A stretch of 64,000 nucleotides of DNA from Arthrobacter ramosus. GTDB lineage: Bacteria; Actinomycetota; Actinomycetes; Actinomycetales; Micrococcaceae. This document shows positions 26,217 to 35,597 of the stretch, in pieces. Position 1 is the stretch's first letter; each line of letters begins with the position of its first letter. The stretch is taken from positions 2,790,001 to 2,854,000 of the forward strand of contig NZ_BAAAWN010000001.1 of the NCBI RefSeq assembly GCF_039535095.1, in the 5' to 3' direction. Made by a program: the position numbers and the translations under genes. The notes beneath the pieces are model-generated. The model was not told where the DNA came from. It worked only from the letters and a program-made list of their open reading frames with translations, and ran no database searches.

Positions 26217-28396
26217 GCGACGTCCGCATCCGCGTATGCTTCGCCACGGTCCGCACGCTCACGAAGTGAGGCCGGCGGACGCAGGTGATCCCCATAGCGA
26301 TCGGCGAGCTCGTCGGCGCGGGCGACGAAACCGGCAGGGCCGCCCTCGTACGAGCTGATGTACTGCAGCACGCCACCGGTCCATGACGGAAAGCCGATAC
26401 CAAGGAGCGAGCCGATGTTCGCATCCCGCACGGAGCGCAGCACACCCTCGTCGAGACAGTGCACGGCCTCGAGCGCCTCGGCGAACAGCATCCGTTCCTG
26501 CAGGTCGGCGAACGCGATGTCCGTGCGTCCGGAACCGAACGCCTCTCGCAAACCTGGCCAGAGCCCGAGCCGCCGGCCGTCGGCGTCGTAGTCGTAGAAC
26601 CCGCCGCCACCGGCACGACCGGGGCGGCCGAGCACGTCGACGAGTTCGTCGATGACGGCTGCGGAGCCGTGCTCTACCGTGGCTACGCGCTCGTCTGCGG
26701 CGGCTGCTTCCGCCTCCTTGCGGATCTTCTGCGGCAATGTCAGTGTGAGCTCGTCGATCAGCTGCAACGGACCGGCGGGATAGCCCGCCTGCAGCGCCGC
26801 CTGCTCGACGCGCTGCGGCTCGACGCCTTCGCCGACGGCGGCAACGGCCTCGTTGAGAAATGTGATGATCGTCCGGCTCGTGAAGAAGCCACGGCTGTCG
26901 TCCACCACGATTGGGGTCTTGCCGAGCTGGCGGGCGAAATCGAAGGCGCGGGCGAGCGCCTCGTCCCCGGTCTTCTCCCCCACGATGATCTCCACCAAGG
27001 GCATCCGGTCCACCGGCAAGAAGAAGTGGATGCCGATGAAGTCCGCCGGACGCGACACGCCTTCAGCCAGAGACGTGATCGGCAGTGTCGAGGTGTTCGA
27101 TGCGAGCAGGGCATCTGGTGCCACCACTGCCTCAGCCGCTTGGAACACGCCCTGCTTTACCGAGACGGACTCGAACACCGCCTCGACGACGACGTCCGCC
27201 CCGGCCAGATCTGCGTCGTCGTCCGTGGGCGTGATCCGCGCGAGCAGTTCATCGCCGCGCTCACGGGTGATGCGTCCGCGCTCGACTTGCCCTGCGACGA
27301 TCTTCTCAGCAACCTGCTTGCCGCGCCCGGCCGCCTCAGGGGTCATGTCCTTGAGCACGACGTCGATACCCGCCTTCGCGCTGACATAGGCGATGCCCGC
27401 TCCCATCATCCCGGCACCGAGGACCGCGACGCGCTGTGCTGTCCGCTGCGGGATGCCCACGGGGCGGCTCCCGCCCGCGTTGACCGCCTGCAGGTCGAAG
27501 AACGTGGACTGGATGAGGTTCTTCGCTATCCGGCCGCTGGCGATGCTCACGAAGTAGCGCGTCTCGATGTCGCCCGCGGTGTCGATGTCGAGCAGCGCGC
27601 CCTCGACTGCCGCCGCGACGATGGCCCGCGATGCGGGCGCCGGTGCTCCCCTGGTCTGCTTGCGCAGCGCCGCCGAGAGCATGCCCAGTTCGCCTCCTGA
27701 AGCGGGCCAGAAAAGGTCACTGCCCGGCACCCGGTAGCCGGGGACATCCCAAGGCTGCACGGCGTGTGGGTTTGCGAGGATCCAGGCGCGCGCTGCCGGA
27801 AGGAGCGCCTCAGAATCGGCCACGAGTTCGTCGACGAGACCGAACTCGAGCGCCTCCAGCGGTGAGAAGCGCCTGCCGGTCAGCAGCACGTCGCGCACGG
27901 CCGGCACGACGCCGAACAGTCGCACGGTCCGAACGACGCCGCCGCCGCCCGGCAGCAGCCCCAGGCCCACTTCGGGGAGACCGACCACCGCGCCGCGTAC
28001 GTCCGCGACGATCCGACGGTGGGTGGCGAGGGCGATCTCGAGCCCGCCGCCCAGGGCGGCACCTGCGATCACGGAGACAACGGGGCGCCCCAGCGTCTCA
28101 AGCCGTCGCAGCTGTCTCTTGACCGTGTCGGAGTCGTGGGCTATCCGCTCGTTGTCCTCCGGTGTGTAGGAGAGGATGTCCTCAAGGTTCCCGCCGGCGA
28201 AGAAGGTCTTCTTCGCCGATGCCAGGATGATGCCTGTGACACTGTCGATCTCCGCGGAGAGCCGGTCCAGGCTCACCTCCATCGAGGCCACGTACGCCTC
28301 GTTCATCGTGTTCGCCGACGATGACGGATCGTCGAGCGTGAGAACGACGATGCCGTCGTCCCCTTGCTGCCAAGTGATGGTGCTGCTCTCGCTCAT
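26213..28396 (-). CDS. fused enoyl-CoA hydratase / 3-hydroxyacyl-CoA dehydrogenase (FadB/FadJ-like)
   Basis: 727 residues. A crotonase domain fills the first ~190 residues (FFAGGNLEDILSY; AGAALGGGLEIALATHRR). The NAD-binding 3-hydroxyacyl-CoA dehydrogenase domain starts near 330 (VAVLGAGMMGAGIAYVSAKA), with NTSTLPITSLAE and the catalytic His region GIHFFLPVDRMPLVEI. The C-terminal helical domain begins at SRGFFTSRTIITFLNEA. It carries out two beta-oxidation steps. It starts 37 bp after the thiolase gene and overlaps the carboxylase gene. Confidence 0.93.
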   Translation of the reverse strand: MSESSTITWQQGDDGIVVLTLDDPSSSANTMNEAYVASMEVSLDRLSAEIDSVTGIILASAKKTFFAGGNLEDILSYTPEDNERIAHDSDTVKRQLRRLETLGRPVVSVIAGAALGGGLEIALATHRRIVADVRGAVVGLPEVGLGLLPGGGGVVRTVRLFGVVPAVRDVLLTGRRFSPLEALEFGLVDELVADSEALLPAARAWILANPHAVQPWDVPGYRVPGSDLFWPASGGELGMLSAALRKQTRGAPAPASRAIVAAAVEGALLDIDTAGDIETRYFVSIASGRIAKNLIQSTFFDLQAVNAGGSRPVGIPQRTAQRVAVLGAGMMGAGIAYVSAKAGIDVVLKDMTPEAAGRGKQVAEKIVAGQVERGRITRERGDELLARITPTDDDADLAGADVVVEAVFESVSVKQGVFQAAEAVVAPDALLASNTSTLPITSLAEGVSRPADFIGIHFFLPVDRMPLVEIIVGEKTGDEALARAFDFARQLGKTPIVVDDSRGFFTSRTIITFLNEAVAAVGEGVEPQRVEQAALQAGYPAGPLQLIDELTLTLPQKIRKEAEAAAADERVATVEHGSAAVIDELVDVLGRPGRAGGGGFYDYDADGRRLGLWPGLREAFGSGRTDIAFADLQERMLFAEALEAVHCLDEGVLRSVRDANIGSLLGIGFPSWTGGVLQYISSYEGGPAGFVARADELADRYGDHLRPPASLRERADRGEAYADADVA

Positions 28397-28433
28397 GGTT
28401 TTCGTCCTCTCTGTCCGCTGACCGGCACGGCCG

Positions 28434-29645
28434 TCAGACCCGCTCGATAATCGTGGCGACAGCCATGCCGCCGCCGATGCACAGGGTGATCAGTCCGCGC
28501 TTCGCGTCGCGGCGTTCCAATTCGTCCAGGACCGTGCCCACGAGCATCGCTCCGGTCGCACCCAGCGGATGGCCCATCGCGATGGCGCCGCCGTTGACGT
28601 TCACCTTGTCCCAGGGGAGTTTGAGGTCCTTGACCCACTTCAGGACAACTGCCGCGAAGGCCTCATTGATCTCGAACAGGTCAATGTCATCGCACGTGAG
28701 TCCGGCGACCTCCAGCACCTTGCGCGTGGCAGGCGTGGGACCGGTCAGCATGATCGTGGGGTCTGCGCCGCTCACAGCGGTCGCGACCACCCGTGCCCGC
28801 GGGGCCAGCCCGAACCGCTCGCCCGCACTCCCGCTGCCGACCGCGACGAGGGCCGCCCCGTCGACGATTCCCGAGGAATTCCCGCCGTGGTGCACATGGG
28901 TGATCCTCTCCACATCCACATACCGCTGCAGCGCGGCGGCGTCGAAACCTGCTCGTCCCAGCCCATCGAACGCGGGCTTGAGGGCGGCCAGCGCCTCCGC
29001 TGTCGTGCCGGGGCGGCGGTGCTCATCCGTGTCGAGCAGGACCTTCCCTGTGATGTCGCAGACGGGCACAACCGAACGGTCGAACCTGCCCTCACGCCAA
29101 GCCGCCTCGGCGCGCTGCTGGGAGCGGATCGCGTAGGCGTCGACATCGTCGCGGGTGAAGCCCTCGATCGTCGCGATCAGGTCGGCTCCGATCCCCTGCG
29201 GCGCGAAGTACGCGTCATAGGTCGTGGTCGGGTCGTTGAAGAGAGGACCTGCATCTGTTCCCAGGGGTACCCGGGACATCGACTCGACGCCACCGGCGAA
29301 CACGAGCTGCTCCCAGCCGGAACGCACTTTCTGCGCGGCGATGTTGACAGCTTCCAGTCCCGATCCGCAGAAACGGTTGAGCTGGGTCCCGCCCACCGTG
29401 TCCGGCAGCCCGGCCGCGATCGCCGCGGCCTTGGCGATGTCCCCGCCTTGATCGCCCACTGCGGAGACCACTCCCAGCACCAGATCGTCCACGGCTGCCA
29501 TGTCCAGGTCGGGCAGCCGACGACGCAGCTCGTCGATGAGCCCCACGACCAGGTCGATCGGCTTCGTGCTGTGCAGCGACCCGCGTTTTCCGCGACCCCG
29601 CGGAGTGCGGATCGCCTCGTAGATGTATGCCTCCGCCATCGTCAT
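28434..29645 (-). CDS. acetyl-CoA acetyltransferase (thiolase)
   Basis: 403 residues from ATG 29645, which overlaps the nitronate monooxygenase stop (ATGA). Active-site Cys in [19 protein letters not shown] near 90, the [10 protein letters not shown] loop, the His in INEAFAAV, and the C-terminal [11 protein letters not shown] with the second catalytic Cys. It cleaves 3-ketoacyl-CoA to acetyl-CoA and a shortened acyl-CoA. It provides the last step of the beta-oxidation set with the FadB-like protein. Confidence 0.93.
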   Translation of the reverse strand: MTMAEAYIYEAIRTPRGRGKRGSLHSTKPIDLVVGLIDELRRRLPDLDMAAVDDLVLGVVSAVGDQGGDIAKAAAIAAGLPDTVGGTQLNRFCGSGLEAVNIAAQKVRSGWEQLVFAGGVESMSRVPLGTDAGPLFNDPTTTYDAYFAPQGIGADLIATIEGFTRDDVDAYAIRSQQRAEAAWREGRFDRSVVPVCDITGKVLLDTDEHRRPGTTAEALAALKPAFDGLGRAGFDAAALQRYVDVERITHVHHGGNSSGIVDGAALVAVGSGSAGERFGLAPRARVVATAVSGADPTIMLTGPTPATRKVLEVAGLTCDDIDLFEINEAFAAVVLKWVKDLKLPWDKVNVNGGAIAMGHPLGATGAMLVGTVLDELERRDAKRGLITLCIGGGMAVATIIERV

Positions 29646-30589
29646 TCCTTCCCGGCCCCATCGGCCTGTGATTGCCACGCAGAGCGGGCCTGGTCGTATT
29701 CATGGAGCAGTTGGTCCACCAGCTCCCTTACGGGCAGCACTTCCTGCACCGAGGAGACACTGTGCCCCGCACTCCAGACGTCGTTCCATCCGAGAAGTCG
29801 GTCCTGCCGGTAGTCGCCCTCCGCAACGTCTGCGACGTTGCGTCCGATCCATTCGCGCAGCAGATTCGCCGGCAACCCGCCGACCGCTGTCGAGAGGACG
29901 ACGTCGTCCAAGGATGAGGAGACCAGCGCCGCCCGATAGGCGTCGTCGGCGAGGCTCTCCTGCGCAGCGATGAAGCGGGTGCCGAGGTAGGCGAGGTCCG
30001 CGCCGAGCGCCTGTGCCGCGAGGACGGCGGCGCCGTCTCCGATCCCGCCGGCCAACACGATTGTCCCCTCGAATCGCGCACGCACCGCCCGTACGAAGGC
30101 GAAGGGATTCATCCATCCGGTCTGCCCGCCGGCACCAGCTGTCAACAGGACCAGGCCGTCGACACCTGCGTCCAGACAGCGATCGACGTGCGCGAGTGTG
30201 GCGACGTCGGCGAAGACCAGACTGCCCGCGTCGTGCAGAGGCCCGACGGCGGCTTCCGGCGAGCCGACGCTGGTGATCACGAGCGGGACACGATGGGCGA
30301 CCAGCGTCGCAAGTTCCTCATCGCGATGGTGGTTGGATCGATGCATGATCAGGTTCGGCGCGAAGGGTGCCGCCGGCTCGTCGCGCTCCGAGAGGCGGCG
30401 ATCCAATGCGGTGAGCCAGGCGTCGAGACTTCCGGACGTCCCTTCGCGCCGCGCGTTGTGCACAGGGAACGAACCGATCACACCGGCTTCGCACGAGGCG
30501 GCGACAAGCTCGAATCCCGAGACGGCGGTCATAGGAGCGGCGATCACGGGAAGGGTGAGACGCGCTTTCAAAGGCGGTGGCAGACTCAC
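29642..30589 (-). CDS. nitronate monooxygenase family (2-nitropropane dioxygenase-like) flavoprotein
   Basis: 315 residues, TIM-barrel FMN protein. Motifs: [19 protein letters not shown] at the N-terminus, [10 protein letters not shown] carrying the phosphate-side glycines and a possible catalytic His replaced here by Gln, and [20 protein letters not shown] for FMN binding. Family members oxidise alkyl nitronates or act as enoyl-CoA-like reductases of unknown role in catabolic clusters. First gene of the long leftward operon that continues to the SMR gene. Confidence 0.85.
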   Translation of the reverse strand: MSLPPPLKARLTLPVIAAPMTAVSGFELVAASCEAGVIGSFPVHNARREGTSGSLDAWLTALDRRLSERDEPAAPFAPNLIMHRSNHHRDEELATLVAHRVPLVITSVGSPEAAVGPLHDAGSLVFADVATLAHVDRCLDAGVDGLVLLTAGAGGQTGWMNPFAFVRAVRARFEGTIVLAGGIGDGAAVLAAQALGADLAYLGTRFIAAQESLADDAYRAALVSSSLDDVVLSTAVGGLPANLLREWIGRNVADVAEGDYRQDRLLGWNDVWSAGHSVSSVQEVLPVRELVDQLLHEYDQARSAWQSQADGAGKE

Positions 30590-30660
30590 AGGTGCTCCTC
30601 ATCGTCGTCGATGCTGTCGCGGATGCTCGATGTATCCGTCTTCGATCGCTACGATATAAC

Positions 30661-30690
30661 ATAATTGTGATTAAGTGAATTTATAGTAAC
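30661..30690. promoter_or_regulatory. operator-like motif upstream of tandem TetR
   Basis: AT-rich stretch with GTGATT-AAGTGAATTTA (30667-30683). The last 11 bases are identical to 19067-19077. It lies between the leftward operon (start 30589) and the rightward tandem-TetR gene (start 30734). Likely autoregulatory binding site. Confidence 0.5.
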
Positions 30691-30733
30691 CAACCAGCGA
30701 GAATCGGATCCTGGATCCGAGAGAGGACTGCCC

Positions 30734-31897
30734 GTGGCATCTCTTACGCCCACCCGGCCGCGCACCCGGCCGCGCAATCGTCGCGAGATGATCCTGCGCG
30801 CGGCCGCGGATCTTTTCGCCGAGCACGGCTACCACAACGTCAACACCGAGGACATCGCCGCCGCGGCCGGCATCGGCGCGAGTGCGCTCTACCGTCATTT
30901 CAGAAACAAGCACGAGCTGCTCGAGTTGGCCTTGGCGAGCGAGTTCCAGGCGGTGAGCTCCGCGCTCGCTGAGGCCGCGCCGCGCGACATCGACTCGGCG
31001 ATCGCCGTGCTCGCCCGTGCCTTCGGCGGACGGCCGCGGATGGGCCTGCTGTGGAGCAGGGAGTCCCGCCATCTCGACGATCCGGCTAAGCAGCGCATCC
31101 GCGGGCCCTTTTTCGAGGTGCGCGGCACGCTGGAAGGACTCATCCGCGAGCGCACGCAGGGCGGCGACCCCGAGCTGACGGCGATGGCCGTCATCGCCGT
31201 GCTCACCAGTCCCGCCTACCACCAGACGACCCTGCCGCCAGATCGCATGATCGCGCTGCTGATCGAGTTGAGCATGATCGCGGTGGCAACGCCGCTCACC
31301 GGCCGCGACGGCGCCCGGCCCCAGCCCGAGCCGGATGGGGTGACGTCATCATCGCGACCCAGTGCGATCATGGCTGCGGCGACCCGCCTATTCAGCGTCA
31401 AGGGCTACCAGACCGTGACCATGCAGGACATCGGCGCCGCCGTCGGCGCCACGAGCGCGAGTCTCTACCGTCACTTCCCCACCAAGGGCGACCTCCTCAC
31501 CGCGATCATGACGCGCGCGACGGAAGCTCTGCACGTCGGACTCGCCGATGCGCTGGCGGGTGCGGCATCCCCGCGTGAGGCTCTTCGCGCGACCGTGACG
31601 GCGTACGTCTCCTTCGCCACGCGTCATCGCGACCTGCTGGGAGTGCTCGTGACCGAGCTGCCGAACATCCCGGAGCCGGACCGCCGCAGGCTTCGCGCCG
31701 CGCAGCGGGAGTACGTCTCGGAGTGGTTCGCCCTGCAGGCGGCTGCCCGGCCGGAGCAGGACCGGGCCGTGACGCGCTTCCGCGTGCACGCCGCCCTCGC
31801 CATCGTCAACGACGCCGTCCGCACAACCCGGCTCAGCAGCCACCCGGGCGTCGTCCGCAACATCGTGGACCTGGCCGTCAGCGTGCTGGAAAACTAA
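30734..31897 (+). CDS. tandem TetR-type transcriptional regulator (two TetR modules in one chain)
   Basis: 387 residues, about twice a normal TetR. Module 1 HTH: AAADLFAEHGYHNVNTEDIA, then ASALYRHFRNKHELLEL. Module 2 HTH from about residue 212: AATRLFSVKGYQTVTMQDIG, then SASLYRHFPTKGDLLTA. Each is followed by a helical ligand domain. Such pseudo-dimeric regulators often repress acyl-CoA/fatty-acid catabolism. It starts at GTG 30734 and is divergent from the nitronate monooxygenase operon. The repeated AAGTGAATTTA motif is its probable site (inference). Confidence 0.9.
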   Translation: MASLTPTRPRTRPRNRREMILRAAADLFAEHGYHNVNTEDIAAAAGIGASALYRHFRNKHELLELALASEFQAVSSALAEAAPRDIDSAIAVLARAFGGRPRMGLLWSRESRHLDDPAKQRIRGPFFEVRGTLEGLIRERTQGGDPELTAMAVIAVLTSPAYHQTTLPPDRMIALLIELSMIAVATPLTGRDGARPQPEPDGVTSSSRPSAIMAAATRLFSVKGYQTVTMQDIGAAVGATSASLYRHFPTKGDLLTAIMTRATEALHVGLADALAGAASPREALRATVTAYVSFATRHRDLLGVLVTELPNIPEPDRRRLRAAQREYVSEWFALQAAARPEQDRAVTRFRVHAALAIVNDAVRTTRLSSHPGVVRNIVDLAVSVLEN

Positions 31898-32087
31898 GGA
31901 CTGCTTTCATGGAGGATCGTGTCTCAGAAGACGCGCCTCGAGCGGCAAAGCACCCGCTTCTTGCGGGGCATCCCGAAAGGCCCGAAAGCATTGACACTTC
32001 GTGATCATCGGGTGAGAATTGCCGGTAAGTGAATCACGCGTAACCACAGATCGTGGATGGTTCCGTTTCCCTTTGCTCCGGAAGACA
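31898..32087. other. 190-bp gap before first LuxR gene
   Basis: No gene supported. The open frame continues upstream of 32088 to 32019, but the better SD (GGAAG) precedes ATG 32088. A promoter is expected here. Confidence 0.4.
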
Positions 32088-33053
32088 ATGATGTCAACGA
32101 CAAAATATGAACTGCGGACCGGTCGGCCCGCGCCGAATCCGTTCAGCGATCCTGGACAATACAACGCGGACCCGGCAGAGGTCCGTCCCGCTCGTCTTGG
32201 CGACGTGCACGATGCCATCTCCCGATTGCGCGATCTGGGCAGCGTGGACGACGCCCTGGCGGCCGCGGCGAGGACGTTCGCCCCCGCTGGTCACTTCGCC
32301 AGGGTCCTCCTTTCGCGCATCGAAGGATCACTGTGGGTCCCCCGGCACTGGCACTCCTCCGAACTGGAGCACGAACAGGAACGCGGGCTGGAGTCCCTGC
32401 TGGCCGCATTGCGCGTGCCGCTGTGCTCCACGATGGTGGAGACCCAGGTCGTGCGTCGCAGGACTTCGCAGCTCGTGGAGCACGCGCAGACCGATTCACG
32501 CACGCATCATCCATTCGTCGATGCGATCCGCACCCGCTCGTACATCGTGGCGCCCGTCATCGTCGGTGAGGAGGCGGTCGCGCTGATCCATGCCGATCAC
32601 GGTGCGAATCGGCACCCCGTCTCCGAGGCCGACCACGACATCGTGCGGCACTTCGCCGATCTGCTCGGACTCGCGCTCGAATCCATCGCGCTCGATGCAC
32701 GGATCGCCGCGGAGCGCGAGCAAGTCCGCTCGGCGCTGGCGCGCGCCGAGTCCGTCCTGAGTCAGCAGGGCACCCCCTCACTGAGCGTCGTGCTGAACGC
32801 CCGTACGCCGGCACCGCACGCGCTCCAGCCGGCGTCCCATCCGTGGGGGCTCTCGGATCGCGAGGCCGAGGTTCTCGCACTGATGGCCGAAGGGCTGACG
32901 AACCGCGGCATCGCCGATCGTCTCTTCCTCTCGGAGAGCACCGTCAAGTCCCACGTCAAGCAAATCTTCAGGAAGCAGGGAGCCAGCACGCGATCGGAGT
33001 CCATCGCGCACGCATGGCGTCACACTAGATGGCAGGAACTGCGGGCATCGTGA
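32088..33053 (+). CDS. GAF-domain LuxR-family regulator (copy A)
   Basis: About 321 residues from ATG 32088. A GAF-like sensor domain covers roughly residues 60-210 (THHPFVDAIRTRSYIVAPVI, then ALIHADHGANRHPVSEADH), followed by a linker helix and a C-terminal LuxR HTH (SDREAEVLALMAEGLTNRGI, then SESTVKSHVKQIFRKQGAS). No receiver domain or kinase-target Asp is seen, so it likely senses a small ligand directly. It is an activator candidate for the neighbouring catabolic genes. Overlaps copy B. Confidence 0.88.
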   Translation: MMSTTKYELRTGRPAPNPFSDPGQYNADPAEVRPARLGDVHDAISRLRDLGSVDDALAAAARTFAPAGHFARVLLSRIEGSLWVPRHWHSSELEHEQERGLESLLAALRVPLCSTMVETQVVRRRTSQLVEHAQTDSRTHHPFVDAIRTRSYIVAPVIVGEEAVALIHADHGANRHPVSEADHDIVRHFADLLGLALESIALDARIAAEREQVRSALARAESVLSQQGTPSLSVVLNARTPAPHALQPASHPWGLSDREAEVLALMAEGLTNRGIADRLFLSESTVKSHVKQIFRKQGASTRSESIAHAWRHTRWQELRAS

Positions 33054-34201
33054 CAGGAAGGCAAGGGATTCGCCTCGCATCAGGAGAATCGACCGATCGG
33101 GGCGGCGAGACCTCCGGCCTGCTCGCCCGGATCGGCGCGATCGTCATCGCATGGGAGAGCGAGACTGGCTCATCGATTACGCTTCCGGATCTGCGCGGCG
33201 GCATCGTCCTCGACGCCGCCGAGGCCGTCGCAGAGCTCACCGATCGGACCATGTCGCGGCTGGCCGGGGAGAGCTCGGAGGATGCGCGCGGTCGGCTGAC
33301 GCGTATCCTCGGAGAGCTCCAGCGGGTGTCGTTTGACTTGCAGTTGCACGCCATGAACGTCCTATCGGTCCGTCTCAGCGGCGCCTCCCGTGCACTCGCC
33401 ACCCTGCGGGCCGGTAACGGAATCGGCGACCCGCTCGAGAGGGTCTGCGCCGAGCTCGTCCGCCAGTGCGGGTTCGGCCGCGCGGTGCTCTCCCGCGTGA
33501 GCGGCGCCGTCTGGAAGCCTTGGATCGCGGACTCTACTGCGAAGGACGAGCTCGCGAAGTGGTTCCCCGGCTGGGTGGGATCGGCCATCGCCATCGATGT
33601 GCGCGCGCCCGAGCACCAGCTGCTGACGACTCGTCAGCCGGTGCTCGTGCTCGATACCGAGGCAGCCCCCGTTCATCGGCCGATCATCGTGGACTCCGGC
33701 CATTCGCGCTCGTACGTCGTCGCGCCGCTGGTGTCCAGGGGGGCGGTCGTCGGTTTCCTGCACGCGGACCATCTCATGCCGGGCGCGCGGGTGACCGAGG
33801 CCGACCGCGACGTGCTGTGGGCGTTCGCGAGCGGCGTGGGCTTCCTCAGCGAGCGATCCGCCTTGCAGGAAGCGCTCCGGCAGCAGCGACAGCAGACGCG
33901 GGACATCCTCATCGACGCGGCGGAGAGCATCATGGCGTTCACCGAGCTGAGCGCCGCCGGCGACGCTGCACATGCCCCACTCGACGCTGTGCGTGTCATA
34001 GGCGAACGGACTGGGCTCGACGAGCTCACCAGACGCGAGGCGGAGGTGCTGCGGCTTATGGCTGACGGGCTAACGAATGCGGCGATCGCCGACCGCCTCG
34101 TCATCGCGCCGGACACGATCAAGTCGCATGTCAAGCACATCCTCCGCAAGCTCGGCACGAGCAATCGATCCCAGGCGGTGGCTCGGTATCTCAGTGCCTG
34201 A
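33029..34201 (+). CDS. GAF-domain LuxR-family regulator (copy B)
   Basis: 390 residues if started at ATG 33029. GTG 33050 gives a GTGA overlap with copy A's stop and may be the real start. An extra N-terminal helical region (~110 residues) comes first. Then comes a GAF-like domain (IIVDSGHSRSYVVAPLVSRG; FLHADHLMPGARVTEADRD) and a LuxR HTH (TRREAEVLRLMADGLTNAAI; DTIKSHVKHILRKLGTSNR). It is clearly a paralogue of copy A, so the pair arose by duplication and may act as a heteromer. Confidence 0.87.
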   Translation: MAGTAGIVTGRQGIRLASGESTDRGGETSGLLARIGAIVIAWESETGSSITLPDLRGGIVLDAAEAVAELTDRTMSRLAGESSEDARGRLTRILGELQRVSFDLQLHAMNVLSVRLSGASRALATLRAGNGIGDPLERVCAELVRQCGFGRAVLSRVSGAVWKPWIADSTAKDELAKWFPGWVGSAIAIDVRAPEHQLLTTRQPVLVLDTEAAPVHRPIIVDSGHSRSYVVAPLVSRGAVVGFLHADHLMPGARVTEADRDVLWAFASGVGFLSERSALQEALRQQRQQTRDILIDAAESIMAFTELSAAGDAAHAPLDAVRVIGERTGLDELTRREAEVLRLMADGLTNAAIADRLVIAPDTIKSHVKHILRKLGTSNRSQAVARYLSA

Positions 34202-34211
34202 CGGCGCCGGA

Positions 34212-34301
34212 GCGAGGGCCACCCTCGCCCGGCCATCGGCCGGGGCGCGCGTCGCGAGCCGAGGGCGAGACGCAGCATCCGTCCAGGACGTTGCGTCTCG
34301 C
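34212..34301. terminator. convergent-gene terminator region (two hairpins)
   Basis: Hairpin 1: GCGAGGG (34212-34218), loop CCA, CCCTCGC (34222-34228). Hairpin 2: GCGAGACGCA (34265-34274) pairs with TGCGTCTCGC (34292-34301). Both lie between the rightward LuxR gene and the leftward flavin monooxygenase gene, as expected for a bidirectional terminator, although T-runs are weak. Confidence 0.6.
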
Positions 34302-34325
34302 TTCCCCGTTCGACGACCCGGAAGG

Positions 34326-35594
34326 CTAGGACACAGCGACGGCCTCCGCAGGCTCTTCGGCCACCGAAGCCGGTTCCGCAGGCGGGTCGAACAGCCCCAG
34401 CTCGCTGCGCCCGATGAGGTCGTACGCCGCATCCGTCGTGAGCGGGTGGAAGGGGCCGCCGCGGGCATCCCGGTACAACCGTTCCAGGACGTGACCGCGC
34501 CGGAACGCCTGGCCCCCGACCAGGCGTAGGGCGCCATCGGCAACGCGGATGGCCGTCTCGGTCGCCGTCACCTTGCCCACATCGAGGAACGCGACCCGCG
34601 ATGCAGGGTTCCACTGCCCGTCCCGCCCGTCAACGAGGATCTGCGCCGTCGCCTCCAGGACGCGGGCGGAGGCCTCGACATCCGTCTTAAGCTTGCCCAG
34701 GTTGTACTGCACGAAGCCTACGTTCTTCAGGGCGACGTCCTGGCCCTCCTGGGTGGCGCCGAGTGTCTTCTTGCGAAGGATCGCCTTGGCCGCCTCATAG
34801 GCCTTCTCCGCGAGTCCCTGGTACACGCTGGCGAAGCTCATTGACGCCCACTCGAACTCGCCGAACAGACCCTCGCGGAAGTTCCCGCCATAGGCCTCAG
34901 CAGGGACACTCACTTCGTCGAAAACGAGCGTCTGTGTGCCGGTGGCCCTCATGCCGAGCGTGTCCCAGGTGCGGACGACGCTCAGACCAGGGCTGTTTGC
35001 GGGAATGACGAAGACGGCCTCCCGCGAGGCGTGCTCGACGAAGCTGTCCGGCAGGTGCCCCGATTCGTCGGTGATCGTCGCGTTGAAGGCGACGAGGTCG
35101 GCCGCCTCGATGAGGGTGGCCCACGACTTCTTGCCGCTGACGCGCCAGCCGCCACTGCCGTCCGGGACAGCGATCGTGTCGGCGAGACCCGACAGCCCCG
35201 CACGGTCCTCGCTGAAAGGCCCGGAGACCAGCAGGTTTTCCTCCACAATCCTGCCGAAGACGCGCTTCCTGCTGTCCTCGTCGAGCAGGCCCCGGAAGAT
35301 TCCGATCATCGTCTGATGCATGTTGAAGGAGAGCGCGATAGCGGGATCGCCCTTCGCGAGCTCCCGGGACACGAGCGCGGTCGTCCAGATGTCCGCGCCA
35401 TCGCCGCCGTATTGCTTGGGGACCGCGATCTTCGGCAGCCCCGACGCTTTGTAGAGCGGAACGAGCTCCAGCGGGAACCTGTTGTTGGAGTCCGCGGCGG
35501 CGCCGGCCGCAGCGAAATCGGCGGCTAGCTTCGTTGCCCGCCCGACGATCTCGTCGCGTTCGGACGGGGACAGTACATTATCGTGCTTGCCCAT
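34326..35594 (-). CDS. acyl-CoA-dehydrogenase-fold flavin monooxygenase (large component)
   Basis: 422 residues with the acyl-CoA dehydrogenase fold (N-terminal helices to GLPKIAVPKQYGGDGADIW; middle barrel with GGWRVSGKKSWATLIEAAD; C-terminal helices ending RLVGGQAFRRGHVLERLYRD). The flavin reductase gene three bases upstream marks it as the oxygenase of a two-component FMNH2/FADH2 system (DszC/HsaA/SfnB-like) and not a dehydrogenase. No catalytic Glu of true acyl-CoA dehydrogenases is obvious. It would hydroxylate or oxidise an organic substrate with O2. Substrate not deducible. Confidence 0.83.
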   Translation of the reverse strand: MGKHDNVLSPSERDEIVGRATKLAADFAAAGAAADSNNRFPLELVPLYKASGLPKIAVPKQYGGDGADIWTTALVSRELAKGDPAIALSFNMHQTMIGIFRGLLDEDSRKRVFGRIVEENLLVSGPFSEDRAGLSGLADTIAVPDGSGGWRVSGKKSWATLIEAADLVAFNATITDESGHLPDSFVEHASREAVFVIPANSPGLSVVRTWDTLGMRATGTQTLVFDEVSVPAEAYGGNFREGLFGEFEWASMSFASVYQGLAEKAYEAAKAILRKKTLGATQEGQDVALKNVGFVQYNLGKLKTDVEASARVLEATAQILVDGRDGQWNPASRVAFLDVGKVTATETAIRVADGALRLVGGQAFRRGHVLERLYRDARGGPFHPLTTDAAYDLIGRSELGLFDPPAEPASVAEEPAEAVAVS

Positions 35595-35597
35595 GAG

